A stretch of DNA of 64,000 bases, from the NCBI RefSeq assembly GCF_015234355.1, contig NZ_JADGMV010000002.1, positions 248,001 through 312,000 of the forward strand. The letters are read 5' to 3'. Numbering within the stretch: the stretch's first letter is position 1; every line of letters begins with the position of its first letter. The DNA is from Psychrobacter sp. NG25. Lineage in GTDB: Bacteria > Pseudomonadota > Gammaproteobacteria > Pseudomonadales > Moraxellaceae. The notes beneath the pieces were generated by a model, which was not told where the DNA came from, did no database searches, and worked only from the letters and a program-made list of their open reading frames with translations. Below are positions 1-7,793 of this stretch, one piece after another. The position numbers were made by a program, and so were the translations under genes.

Positions 1-1
1 G

Positions 2-565
2 CCACAAGTCACTGCCAAGCAAGATCTGCTTTATAAAGGCATGGGCTTTGAGACCATAAAGGGTATTTATCATCGTCTCTATGAGCGCAGTATCACTAAT
101 CAAGATCTGCATTCGACGTTGCTGTCCAATTGTGAAGTTGTTGAGGCAACTCTGACAACAATGCTAGAAGTGCCAGAGCCGACAGACACTATAAAACTGG
201 TAGGTAGACAGCGTGAACAGAATCAACCGTTTACTGCTGAGTATGACTGTGTGATTGCTGGTACAGGCTATCGTTACGGTCTGCCTGAGTGTTTAAACAC
301 GATACTGCCTAGCATCGCACATGATGAGTTTGAGCAGCCAATCATTGATCGAGACTATGTGCTGAAATATGTGCTGACACATCAAAAAGATATCGCGACT
401 GATGGCAAGATTTTCGTACAAAACCAGGAGGTGCATACCCATGGTGTTGGCGCACCAGACTTGGGGCTAGGCGCTTATAGAGCAGGATGCATCATCAATC
501 AGCTAACAGGTGAGCAGACTTACGATACCGAGGCCTTAAAAGTGTTTCAAAAATTTGGCGCGTAG
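2..565 (+). CDS. Lysine/ornithine/diamine N-monooxygenase, C-terminal part (5' end outside window)
   Basis: This frame is open from base 2, so the gene begins before the window; 187 C-terminal residues are visible. The family hydroxylates the terminal amine of lysine, ornithine or a diamine using FAD and NADPH, the first step towards hydroxamate siderophores. Visible features are the ATGY-like segment AGTGYRYGLPECL, typical of the C-terminal half of IucD/PvdA/AlcA enzymes, and the late segment with GLGAYRAG. The Met at base 41 is internal and not a real start. It is followed 70 bp later by an acetyltransferase gene with a strong ribosome binding site, which fits hydroxylation then acylation of the same amine. 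The substrate cannot be decided from this fragment. Confidence 0.85.
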   Translation, partial: PQVTAKQDLLYKGMGFETIKGIYHRLYERSITNQDLHSTLLSNCEVVEATLTTMLEVPEPTDTIKLVGRQREQNQPFTAEYDCVIAGTGYRYGLPECLNTILPSIAHDEFEQPIIDRDYVLKYVLTHQKDIATDGKIFVQNQEVHTHGVGAPDLGLGAYRAGCIINQLTGEQTYDTEALKVFQKFGA

Positions 566-622
566 TGTTTTATAAAACTTATATTTAACAGAAACGATAT
601 TAATCATCTAACAAAATAATAA

Positions 623-630
623 TTAGGAGG
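623..630 (+). promoter_or_regulatory. Strong ribosome binding site of the acetyltransferase
   Basis: TTAGGAGG is a full Shine-Dalgarno match, 5 bp before the ATG at 636. It fixes the start of the acetyltransferase. Confidence 0.8.
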
Positions 631-635
631 AAGTC

Positions 636-1238
636 ATGCCAACCATCACCCAGAACCTACCTGACACTTTTAGTATTGAAGCTTATCAAAAGACGTTTGC
701 ATTGAGACCTGTCAACTATCCAGAAGATATGCCATTGCTGTATAAGTGGATGCATGCTGAGCATGTGGTTGATCAGTGGCAACTACATCTCCCAATGCCG
801 CAGCTAAAAACACACTTTGAAAAAATGCTGGCTGATGATCATCAGCGTCTCTACCTTATAATTTGTGACGATAAGCCGATTGGCTATACAGAGATTTATG
901 AAACAGCTCGTGATCGGTTGTCTCATTATTACAAAGCCAAGGAGACGGACATGGGCTGGCATATTTTGCTTGGCGATCCAGCGGTGGTTGGTAAGGGCTA
1001 TCTAAAGCCAACAGGTATGATGATTACCAAGTTTATATTTGAGCATACTGAGGCCAAAAAAATCGTGGGTGAGCCTGATAGCAAGGTTGAGGTATATCAG
1101 TGGGTGGCCGATAGCTTTGCCTATAGAGTGCAACGTCTGATTGAGATGCCAGAAAAGACCGCCGCCTTGTATTTTTGCAATCGCGATGAGTTTTTAGAAT
1201 CTAGAGGTTATCTCAGTTTTTATGGTGCCACTGCTTAA
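636..1238 (+). CDS. Siderophore hydroxylamine acetyltransferase (GNAT, AlcB/IucB type)
   Basis: A 200-residue GNAT-fold protein of the AlcB/IucB/RhbD type, which transfers an acyl group to an N-hydroxylated amine to form the hydroxamate. Supporting features are the N-terminal ALRPVNYPEDMPLLYKWM segment, the DQW motif near residue 46, the MGWHILLGDP segment and GKGYLKPTGMMI in the acyl-CoA binding region, and GEPDSKV near the end; all are usual in this subfamily. Length is normal for the single-domain RhbD form. It lies between the monooxygenase and the exporter, and its stop codon overlaps the next start (TAATG), so the two are translationally coupled. Acetyl-CoA is the expected donor, but the acyl chain is not shown by sequence. 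Confidence 0.85.
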   Translation: MPTITQNLPDTFSIEAYQKTFALRPVNYPEDMPLLYKWMHAEHVVDQWQLHLPMPQLKTHFEKMLADDHQRLYLIICDDKPIGYTEIYETARDRLSHYYKAKETDMGWHILLGDPAVVGKGYLKPTGMMITKFIFEHTEAKKIVGEPDSKVEVYQWVADSFAYRVQRLIEMPEKTAALYFCNRDEFLESRGYLSFYGATA

Positions 1239-2722
1239 TGAGCAACACATCTATAAATAAGGCATCTACTAATGAATCGCCTACAAACGAAGCCTCGAAT
1301 AGTAGTGGTAATAGCTTTACCGGCAAACAGGTACAGCAGGTATTACTGACATTACTACTCGGCGGTACGGTCGTCAGCTTTAGCAATAGCGCGCTTAATC
1401 CGGCTATTCCTGTCTTTATGTCGGTGTTTGATGTCGACATTGTGATGGGCGGCTGGGTGCTAAATGCGTATGTATTGGCCATGAGTGTGGGGCTGATGCT
1501 AAGCGGCTACTTAAACAAAAAGTTCCCTTTTAAACATGTTTATTTGGCGGCAATTTTTGGGTTTATGTTGGGCTCAGCCATTGGCATGCTGGCATCTAGT
1601 ATGAGCTTTGTTATCATTGCCAGAGCCATACAAGGGCTGAGTGGTGGTCTGATTATTCCACTATCTATTGGTATGCTGTATCAGATTTATCCGCAGCAGC
1701 AGCATGGCAGAGTAATGGCGCTATGGGGCATTGTTATTATGATGTCGTTGGCGTTTGGCCCTTTGGTAGGGGCTTATTTGGTTGAGCAGTTTGCGTGGTG
1801 GACACTGTTTGCCATTACCTTGCCACTCAGTGCGGCAGTCATGGCGATGGTATGGCGGCTAATACCCGATATACGCTCACATGATAAAAGAAGCCCTTTC
1901 GATACCATCGGGTTTGTCAGTTTACTCATTTGGCTGCTGGCTATGATGGTTTGGCTGAGCACGCTGAAAATAGATTTTACTGGTGGGTTACTCAGCAGTG
2001 ACGGCTTATTACAGATAGCCACATTGGGTTTATTGTCTGTCGGATTTTTACTGTCTGCGATGGTTTGGTGGGCATATGAGCGTCGTCAGCGTCACCCGTT
2101 ATTGAACGTGCGCTTGTTTAACAATAAAACCTATTTGCACAGTAATATCATTAGCATTAGCCAAACAGTCGGTTTGATGCTGTGTCTCTTGTTATTACCC
2201 GTGTTGATACAAGATGTGATGGGTGAGAGTGCGTTATGGACAGGCATTGTCCTGATGGTCGCGACGCTCGTGGCCAGTATCACCACGCATTACGCTGGCA
2301 AGAAGGTAGATAAGCAAGGTGCCAGAGGGATTGGCATCGTGGGCATTGGGATTAGCGCTCTATCTACCTTGATGCTGGCATGGTGCTTGTATCAGCCCAC
2401 GCTTTGGCTATTAATGCTAATTATGAGTGTGCGAGGTATTGGGGTAGGTTTGGCGTATCTGCCGACCACGACGGTTGGTTTTAGTAGTTTACCCAAAGAA
2501 TCAGTCACTGAAGGTGCCGCACTTAATAATATCAGTCGCCGCATCATCTCTACCATATTTATCACGCTGTCCACCATTTATATAGACAGTCGAGGTGCGC
2601 AGTTATTAGCAGCAGGCAGTAGCCAAGGTATGGCGAGCGCGATCCAAGAAATATTGGTAGTAATCGCGGTGCTTTTATTGCTCACGATTCCTTCAGCGTG
2701 CAAATTACCACGATCCCCATAA
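1238..2722 (+). CDS. MFS transporter, probable siderophore exporter
   Basis: A 494-residue polytopic membrane protein of the drug:H+ antiporter type, with about 14 hydrophobic segments by eye. It has the GGWVLNAYVLAMSVGLMLSGYL region of helices 1-2, the RAIQGLSGGLIIPLSIGML helix 4 segment and an antiporter motif-C-like stretch (FGPLVGAYL). The start overlaps the stop of the acetyltransferase. The first 30 residues are Ser/Asn/Thr-rich and poorly conserved in type. In a hydroxamate-citrate siderophore operon such a gene normally exports the finished siderophore. Role inferred from context; class is clear. Confidence 0.85.
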   Translation: MSNTSINKASTNESPTNEASNSSGNSFTGKQVQQVLLTLLLGGTVVSFSNSALNPAIPVFMSVFDVDIVMGGWVLNAYVLAMSVGLMLSGYLNKKFPFKHVYLAAIFGFMLGSAIGMLASSMSFVIIARAIQGLSGGLIIPLSIGMLYQIYPQQQHGRVMALWGIVIMMSLAFGPLVGAYLVEQFAWWTLFAITLPLSAAVMAMVWRLIPDIRSHDKRSPFDTIGFVSLLIWLLAMMVWLSTLKIDFTGGLLSSDGLLQIATLGLLSVGFLLSAMVWWAYERRQRHPLLNVRLFNNKTYLHSNIISISQTVGLMLCLLLLPVLIQDVMGESALWTGIVLMVATLVASITTHYAGKKVDKQGARGIGIVGIGISALSTLMLAWCLYQPTLWLLMLIMSVRGIGVGLAYLPTTTVGFSSLPKESVTEGAALNNISRRIISTIFITLSTIYIDSRGAQLLAAGSSQGMASAIQEILVVIAVLLLLTIPSACKLPRSP

Positions 2723-2728
2723 ATAAAT

Positions 2729-2743
2729 ACCCCGTATAGGGGT
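2729..2743 (+). terminator. Short GC hairpin after the MFS gene
   Basis: ACCCC-GTATA-GGGGT followed by TTACTTT. It may attenuate transcription between the exporter and the NIS synthetase genes; the stem is only 5 bp. Confidence 0.35.
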
Positions 2744-2761
2744 TTACTTTAACTTATTAAC

Positions 2762-2780
2762 GTAAATAATTATCATTCGC
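2762..2780 (+). promoter_or_regulatory. Candidate Fur box before the NIS synthetase genes
   Basis: GTAAATAATTATCATTCGC matches 13 of 19 positions of the Fur consensus GATAATGATAATCATTATC. It lies 57 bp before the first synthetase gene and suggests a second iron-repressed promoter inside the locus. Confidence 0.45.
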
Positions 2781-2837
2781 TTTGAATTTATACTTTTATT
2801 TGATTCGATTCGATTTTTAGACAGGAAGCTTATATCT

Positions 2838-4754
2838 ATGACCAATAATCTAGCAAACTCTACCAAAAACAATAATAGCCATCATAGTGCTGACGTCACT
2901 TGTGCGACTAAACCGTGGCAAGTGCCTGTAGATTCTAAAATCATGGCACGCGCTGAGCAACGAGTGATTAAGCAATTGCTACAGGCATTGTTATATGAAA
3001 ATATCATTGATTTTAAATTTGAGAGTGCTAGCAACACTCATGAAAGTACTGGTAACGAGACGCTGCTGAATTTTGTCATACAAGCAAGTGATGATGTCCG
3101 TTATACCGCGCAAGGTTATATTCATTACAGTTTTGACATCATCCGTTTAAATGACTTGAATGTGCAGCGAGTGGTTAATGGTGTTGCCCAAGACGCCATT
3201 CTTGAGCATGTAATCAGTGATATCTTGCTCAATATTGAAGGTGCAGAGCTCAAAGACAGCTTTATCAAAGAGCTGCGCCATACCTTAGTGAACGAAATAC
3301 AAGCTCAGATACTGGCTTCTAATATACCTGTGCCTATTGATACGCTCACTTATGAGCAACTCGAAGGCTATTTGACGGCAGGGCATCCTTATCATCCGTG
3401 TTTTAAGTCTCGTATTGGTTTTGATTTGCAAGATAACTATGACTATGGCCCAGAGTTTGAGCAAAATATCGGCGTGGTGTGGTTGGCGGTCAAAAAAGAG
3501 CTACTGGCGAGCAATACCACTACCGGCATCGATATAAATGAATGGGTAAAAGGCTATGTAGGTGCTGATGAATTTGATGCACTCAATGCCAAACTCATAG
3601 AAGTACTTGCAATCGAAAATAAGCAAGACGAAGGTACGGCTAATAATTATTGTCTGATACCTGCGCATCCTTGGCAATGGCAAAATACCTTAATTCAAGC
3701 ATTACAACCATTGATTGCCACGCAAGAAGTTATCTACTTAGGTAGTGCAGGTCATCAATATCGTGCTCAGCAGTCCATTCGCTCACTGACGATGCTTGGT
3801 AATGCTGACGCCAGTAATAATAAAGCCTACTTAAAGCTGAGTATGCACCTGATTAATACCTCAAGCACGCGAATACTAGCAAAGCATACCGTGATGAATG
3901 CGGCTGTTGTCACTACTTGGTTAAATAAACTTATTGCAGATGACAAGACCGCTCAAGCACTACCCATTGCATTTTTAGGTGAGACCGTTGGCGTTAGTTT
4001 AGACCATGAGGTGCTACGCACACGTGGCTACCAGCATCCAAATATGTATGGCGGGCTAGCTGCGATTTGGCGAGAAAACGTCAGTCAGTATCTATCAGAA
4101 GGGCAAACCGCATTTCCGCTCAATGGTGTCAGCTATGTCAATGCTGATGGCTCGCATCTGATAGCACCTTGGCTTGATAAATATGGCGTAGAGACATGGA
4201 TTGCGCAGTTAATTAAGGTCACTGTCACTCCTTTATTACATGTCTTATTTGGTTATGGTGTGGCATTAGAGTGCCATGCGCAAAACATCGTCTTGGTACA
4301 TGAAAATGGCTATCCCATAAAAATATTATTAAAAGATTTGCATGACGGGGTTCGCTATTCACCCACGCACTTAACCCAACAACACTTGCGTCCGGATTTT
4401 TATAGCTTGCCGCCTGCACATGCAGCCTTAAATAGAGGCTCATTCATCGAGACCGAAGATACCGATGGCATTCGGGATATGACGGTTGCTTGCTTGTTTT
4501 TTGTGGCGTTGTCAGATATTGCGATTTTTATGCAGACGCATCATAACTATACTGAAGTGGCGTTTTGGCAACAGGTTGCTGACTGCGTGACTGACTATCA
4601 AACCTCTCATCCAGAGCATCAAGTACGGTTCGACTTGTTTGATGTATTCGCTGAACAAACGCGCATTGAGTCATTGGCTAAGCGCCGATTATTCGGAGAC
4701 AAAGCATTCCCGATTAAATACATCAATAACCCATTGTTTAAAAGTCAGGGGTAA
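2838..4754 (+). CDS. NIS siderophore synthetase (IucA/IucC family) 1
   Basis: A 638-residue NRPS-independent siderophore synthetase, which uses ATP to adenylate a carboxylate (usually citrate) and couples it to an amine or hydroxylamine. Family features are the PAHPWQWQ motif near residue 278, the IRSLTML...KLSMHLINTSSTRIL nucleotide-binding segment around 315-350, the ALECHAQN motif near 475 (the catalytic-core HxQN) and KILLKDLHDGVR just after it, then the FhuF-like C-terminal region. Length is normal. It lies 4 bp before the second synthetase. Two NIS enzymes with a monooxygenase and acetyltransferase fit the logic of schizokinen-, rhizobactin- or aerobactin-like molecules; the product is not determinable here. 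Confidence 0.9.
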   Translation: MTNNLANSTKNNNSHHSADVTCATKPWQVPVDSKIMARAEQRVIKQLLQALLYENIIDFKFESASNTHESTGNETLLNFVIQASDDVRYTAQGYIHYSFDIIRLNDLNVQRVVNGVAQDAILEHVISDILLNIEGAELKDSFIKELRHTLVNEIQAQILASNIPVPIDTLTYEQLEGYLTAGHPYHPCFKSRIGFDLQDNYDYGPEFEQNIGVVWLAVKKELLASNTTTGIDINEWVKGYVGADEFDALNAKLIEVLAIENKQDEGTANNYCLIPAHPWQWQNTLIQALQPLIATQEVIYLGSAGHQYRAQQSIRSLTMLGNADASNNKAYLKLSMHLINTSSTRILAKHTVMNAAVVTTWLNKLIADDKTAQALPIAFLGETVGVSLDHEVLRTRGYQHPNMYGGLAAIWRENVSQYLSEGQTAFPLNGVSYVNADGSHLIAPWLDKYGVETWIAQLIKVTVTPLLHVLFGYGVALECHAQNIVLVHENGYPIKILLKDLHDGVRYSPTHLTQQHLRPDFYSLPPAHAALNRGSFIETEDTDGIRDMTVACLFFVALSDIAIFMQTHHNYTEVAFWQQVADCVTDYQTSHPEHQVRFDLFDVFAEQTRIESLAKRRLFGDKAFPIKYINNPLFKSQG

Positions 4755-4758
4755 GACG

Positions 4759-6864
4759 ATGCATACATTATTCCCTGTGCAAGCTTCTGCGAAAAACAGC
4801 CACCTTGATGCAAACCCTGAGCCAGATATAGAGGCCATTCAATGGTCGCTGATTAGTCATTTGGTAGAGTGCTTTCTATTAGAGCAGTGGGTGGATGAGC
4901 ATTTTATTCAAGTGACAACTACCACTGAGTACTTGGCAAATCATCAGACGACTCAAGCTCAAAATGTACGTCAATCTTTAAAAATGCTATCAGAGCAATA
5001 TCGAGATTTCTTTGACCAAAATAACCCGTTAATGGTGATGCAAGTTGACCAAGATAGACAGTTATTACTACTGGTCGAGCCTGCTTATTCTTCACCATGG
5101 CGACTATCTAAATCCTGTTTGCCTGTCATACACAGTGTCAATGACAGTCGTAATAACAACTTTAATAACGATCTTAATAGCATCCTCAATAACAAGCATC
5201 ACAAAGATAGCGCTTTGCTCAAGCCAGTAAGCTCAGCACAGCACTTGTTAGACATCTTTTTATTAATGATGGATAGTGCCACGTTGTCTGATGTCGGTGT
5301 CTTAAAGCTAAAAGAGAGCTTAGAGGCTTCTTTTATAGCTCAGAAACAATCAGCAACTGCAAATATCGCGACTACAGTATGTCAGCATACGCATTGGCAT
5401 CAAACCTTGATTGCAGCGGAGCAGTGGGCCTCGCTCATGGATCGTCCTTTTCATCCATTGGCAAAAGGTAAATTGGGCTTTACTGCACAAGAATATAAAC
5501 GCTATATGGCAGAGTTTAACCAGCCCATTACGCTGGTATGGGTCGCCATTGCCAAAAGCCATGTCATGGTGGCAGAGCATATTCAAGACACAACAACGCA
5601 AAATCCAGCGAAATATCTTTTGGATACTACGCAGCAGCAGAAATTGATGCGAGAGCTAGACGATAAAGGTATTACGCAGACGCACATTGCGATGCCCGTA
5701 CACCCTTGGCAAATGACTCATGTGGTTGATGACATATATGCCGACGATCTTGCCAATGGCACAGTTGTCGCCCTGACTTTTGATGCACTCATCACTTATG
5801 CCAGCTCATCCATGCGCAGTATGTTAATTGATGCTGATACGCCAAATAGCATTAAGCTGCCTATAGGTGTGTACGCACTAAACTCAAAACGCTACTTGCC
5901 AGCCCTCAAGCTGATCAATGGTGAAAAAAACCAAGCCATATTGATGCAGGCAAGAACGTTAGACCCTGTACTATCAGCACAGTTACGGTTATGGGATGAG
6001 CGCCTATGGTGGGGCTATATGTCTCCGTCTCATTTGCATGATAAAAGCGCTATCAATCCGCAATTTTATCAAGAAAAACCCACGCATTTAGGCGCGATGC
6101 TACGTCAACCGCCAGCAGATCTTTGTGACGATACGATTCGACTGTTACCAATGGCAAGCTTGGGTATGTTGGTATATCAGCAAGGTGTCAGTCATCATGT
6201 TTTTGATGGGATTGTTCAGGAGGGTATTCATAGTACTAGCCAAAACAGTGCTCAAGAAAGCGCGCCACAGAACAAAAAACTCGCTGTCATAGCGTGTTTT
6301 AAAAATCTTTGTGACGTATTTTTGGGGACGATGCTGCGCTGCTTACGCCTAGGGTTTGCGCCTGAGATGCATGGACAGAATATAGTCATCGTATTAAGGG
6401 ATAATCGTTTTACCAGTCTGTTACTACGTGACCATGATTCCGTACGCATCCATCTACCATGGCTGGCACGTTATCAAATAGCAGATCCTGAGTATTTAAG
6501 CCCGCCAGATTTTAAAAACCGTCTATATCGAGAGACGCCGCAAGCGCTGATATTTTATCTACAGTCGCTAGGGTTGTTAGTTAATCTTCGGGCGATTATT
6601 GAGTCATTGGTTGAGCACTATCATATCAATGAAGAGACTCTGTGGCACGAGGCAATGGCCAGCATCGAGGAGTCCTTAGTGACTATCGATTTTGATGATG
6701 ATCAGCGTCAGATACTTCGTGATGAGCTATTAAGCAATTCACATTATCCGCATAAAACATTGCTATTGCCTGTGATTGGGCGTGGTTCTGATCCTCATGG
6801 CAGCATGCCAGCTGGTGAAAGCAAAACAATAAATCCGTTTATGCGTGTTAAGAAAAGCCGCTAG
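4759..6864 (+). CDS. NIS siderophore synthetase (IucA/IucC family) 2
   Basis: A 701-residue paralogue of the previous gene. I choose the ATG at 4759, preceded by AGGGGTAAG, rather than the in-frame Met 40 codons upstream inside the previous gene. Motifs: MPVHPWQM (about residue 312), the TYASSSMRSMLI...IKLPIGV nucleotide-binding region, MHGQNIVIVL (HxQN) and LLLRDHDSVR, followed by the FhuF-like C-terminal domain. Before the first HPW motif there is an Asn-rich, low-complexity stretch (about residues 130-155) that looks like an inserted loop. It probably carries out the second amide condensation of the pathway. Confidence 0.88.
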   Translation: MHTLFPVQASAKNSHLDANPEPDIEAIQWSLISHLVECFLLEQWVDEHFIQVTTTTEYLANHQTTQAQNVRQSLKMLSEQYRDFFDQNNPLMVMQVDQDRQLLLLVEPAYSSPWRLSKSCLPVIHSVNDSRNNNFNNDLNSILNNKHHKDSALLKPVSSAQHLLDIFLLMMDSATLSDVGVLKLKESLEASFIAQKQSATANIATTVCQHTHWHQTLIAAEQWASLMDRPFHPLAKGKLGFTAQEYKRYMAEFNQPITLVWVAIAKSHVMVAEHIQDTTTQNPAKYLLDTTQQQKLMRELDDKGITQTHIAMPVHPWQMTHVVDDIYADDLANGTVVALTFDALITYASSSMRSMLIDADTPNSIKLPIGVYALNSKRYLPALKLINGEKNQAILMQARTLDPVLSAQLRLWDERLWWGYMSPSHLHDKSAINPQFYQEKPTHLGAMLRQPPADLCDDTIRLLPMASLGMLVYQQGVSHHVFDGIVQEGIHSTSQNSAQESAPQNKKLAVIACFKNLCDVFLGTMLRCLRLGFAPEMHGQNIVIVLRDNRFTSLLLRDHDSVRIHLPWLARYQIADPEYLSPPDFKNRLYRETPQALIFYLQSLGLLVNLRAIIESLVEHYHINEETLWHEAMASIEESLVTIDFDDDQRQILRDELLSNSHYPHKTLLLPVIGRGSDPHGSMPAGESKTINPFMRVKKSR

Positions 6865-6957
6865 CCCATTAATCCATTTAACTAATAGCTACTTAGCAAT
6901 ACGACAAAGGTGATCGAAAAAGTAGTCACGAGCTAAAAGTATGATAGTGAGAACATA

Positions 6958-7602
6958 ATGAATGACATCGATATTCACGACCTTATAGATAGCTATAAAG
7001 AGATAGGTACTTCAACTATTGGTCATCTGACTGAGGAAGGGTATTTACCAGATATAAAACCACTTAATCCTTGCGCAAATACCATAGTCGGCCGAGTGTT
7101 AACAGTGCAACTAACCTCGGACAACACGGATGTGATCAATCAGGCATTGATTCAAGCAGCGCCTAATGATGTGTTATGTATTGATGCTCAAGTATTAGGC
7201 ATCAAAGCATGTTGGGGAGCACTGCGAACTTGCGCGGCTATCTATGAGAAGATATCGGCCGTCATTGTCATTGGACAGGCAACGGACTCAGTACAGATTC
7301 AACAATTGGGATTTCCTGTATTTGCACAAGGTATCAGTGCTGTGACCACATTTAAAAGCGATCACATACAAGGCACGCTAGCATCCGATATTGTCTATCG
7401 CTTTGGTGAGCAGACAACGATTATCCGTTCAGGCGATATCGCTATGATGGATAACGATGGTGTGTTTATATTGCCTATTGATGTAGCGCAGAAGTTATTA
7501 CCAGATTGTCAAAAAAAGCACAAAGAAGATGAGGTGAAGTTTCAGATATTTTTTGAGTCTTACCGTAATAATCAGTTGGATAAGTTGTTTGAAAGCCAGT
7601 GA
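6958..7602 (+). CDS. RraA-family protein (HMG aldolase/RraA fold)
   Basis: A 214-residue protein of the RraA / 4-hydroxy-4-methyl-2-oxoglutarate aldolase family, recognisable from the DLIDSYKEIGTSTIGHL N-terminus, VGRVLTVQL, and ISAVIVIGQATDSVQIQQLGFPVFAQG. In aldolase members the last segment carries an Arg-Asp pair that binds metal and substrate; here the Arg is replaced by Thr (ATDS), so normal lyase chemistry is doubtful. The placement between the siderophore synthetases and the receptor suggests a role in the same pathway, perhaps precursor handling. That role is only a guess from context. Confidence 0.7.
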   Translation: MNDIDIHDLIDSYKEIGTSTIGHLTEEGYLPDIKPLNPCANTIVGRVLTVQLTSDNTDVINQALIQAAPNDVLCIDAQVLGIKACWGALRTCAAIYEKISAVIVIGQATDSVQIQQLGFPVFAQGISAVTTFKSDHIQGTLASDIVYRFGEQTTIIRSGDIAMMDNDGVFILPIDVAQKLLPDCQKKHKEDEVKFQIFFESYRNNQLDKLFESQ

Positions 7603-7686
7603 AGTTATTAATAATAGAACGACTCAAGCGCACCTAAAATTGGCATATATTACTACTTACAACAAGGTAAAAATTCATCTGGAAAT

Positions 7687-7705
7687 AAAAACAATTATCA
7701 TTTAC
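7687..7705 (+). promoter_or_regulatory. Candidate Fur box before the TonB-dependent receptor
   Basis: AAAAACAATTATCATTTAC matches 12 of 19 positions of the Fur consensus, about 90 bp before the receptor start. It supports iron control of the receptor. Confidence 0.45.
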
Positions 7706-7793
7706 AATGCTATTCACAAAGTTAGTACACACAGTATTATTAGCTAAATATAACTGATACCACTATTTGACGACCCAACTAAGTGAAGTAAAT

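Noticed and set aside
4639..4758. 40-codon N-terminal extension of the second NIS synthetase
   Set aside because: It lies wholly inside the preceding gene, and a good ribosome site precedes the ATG at 4759.
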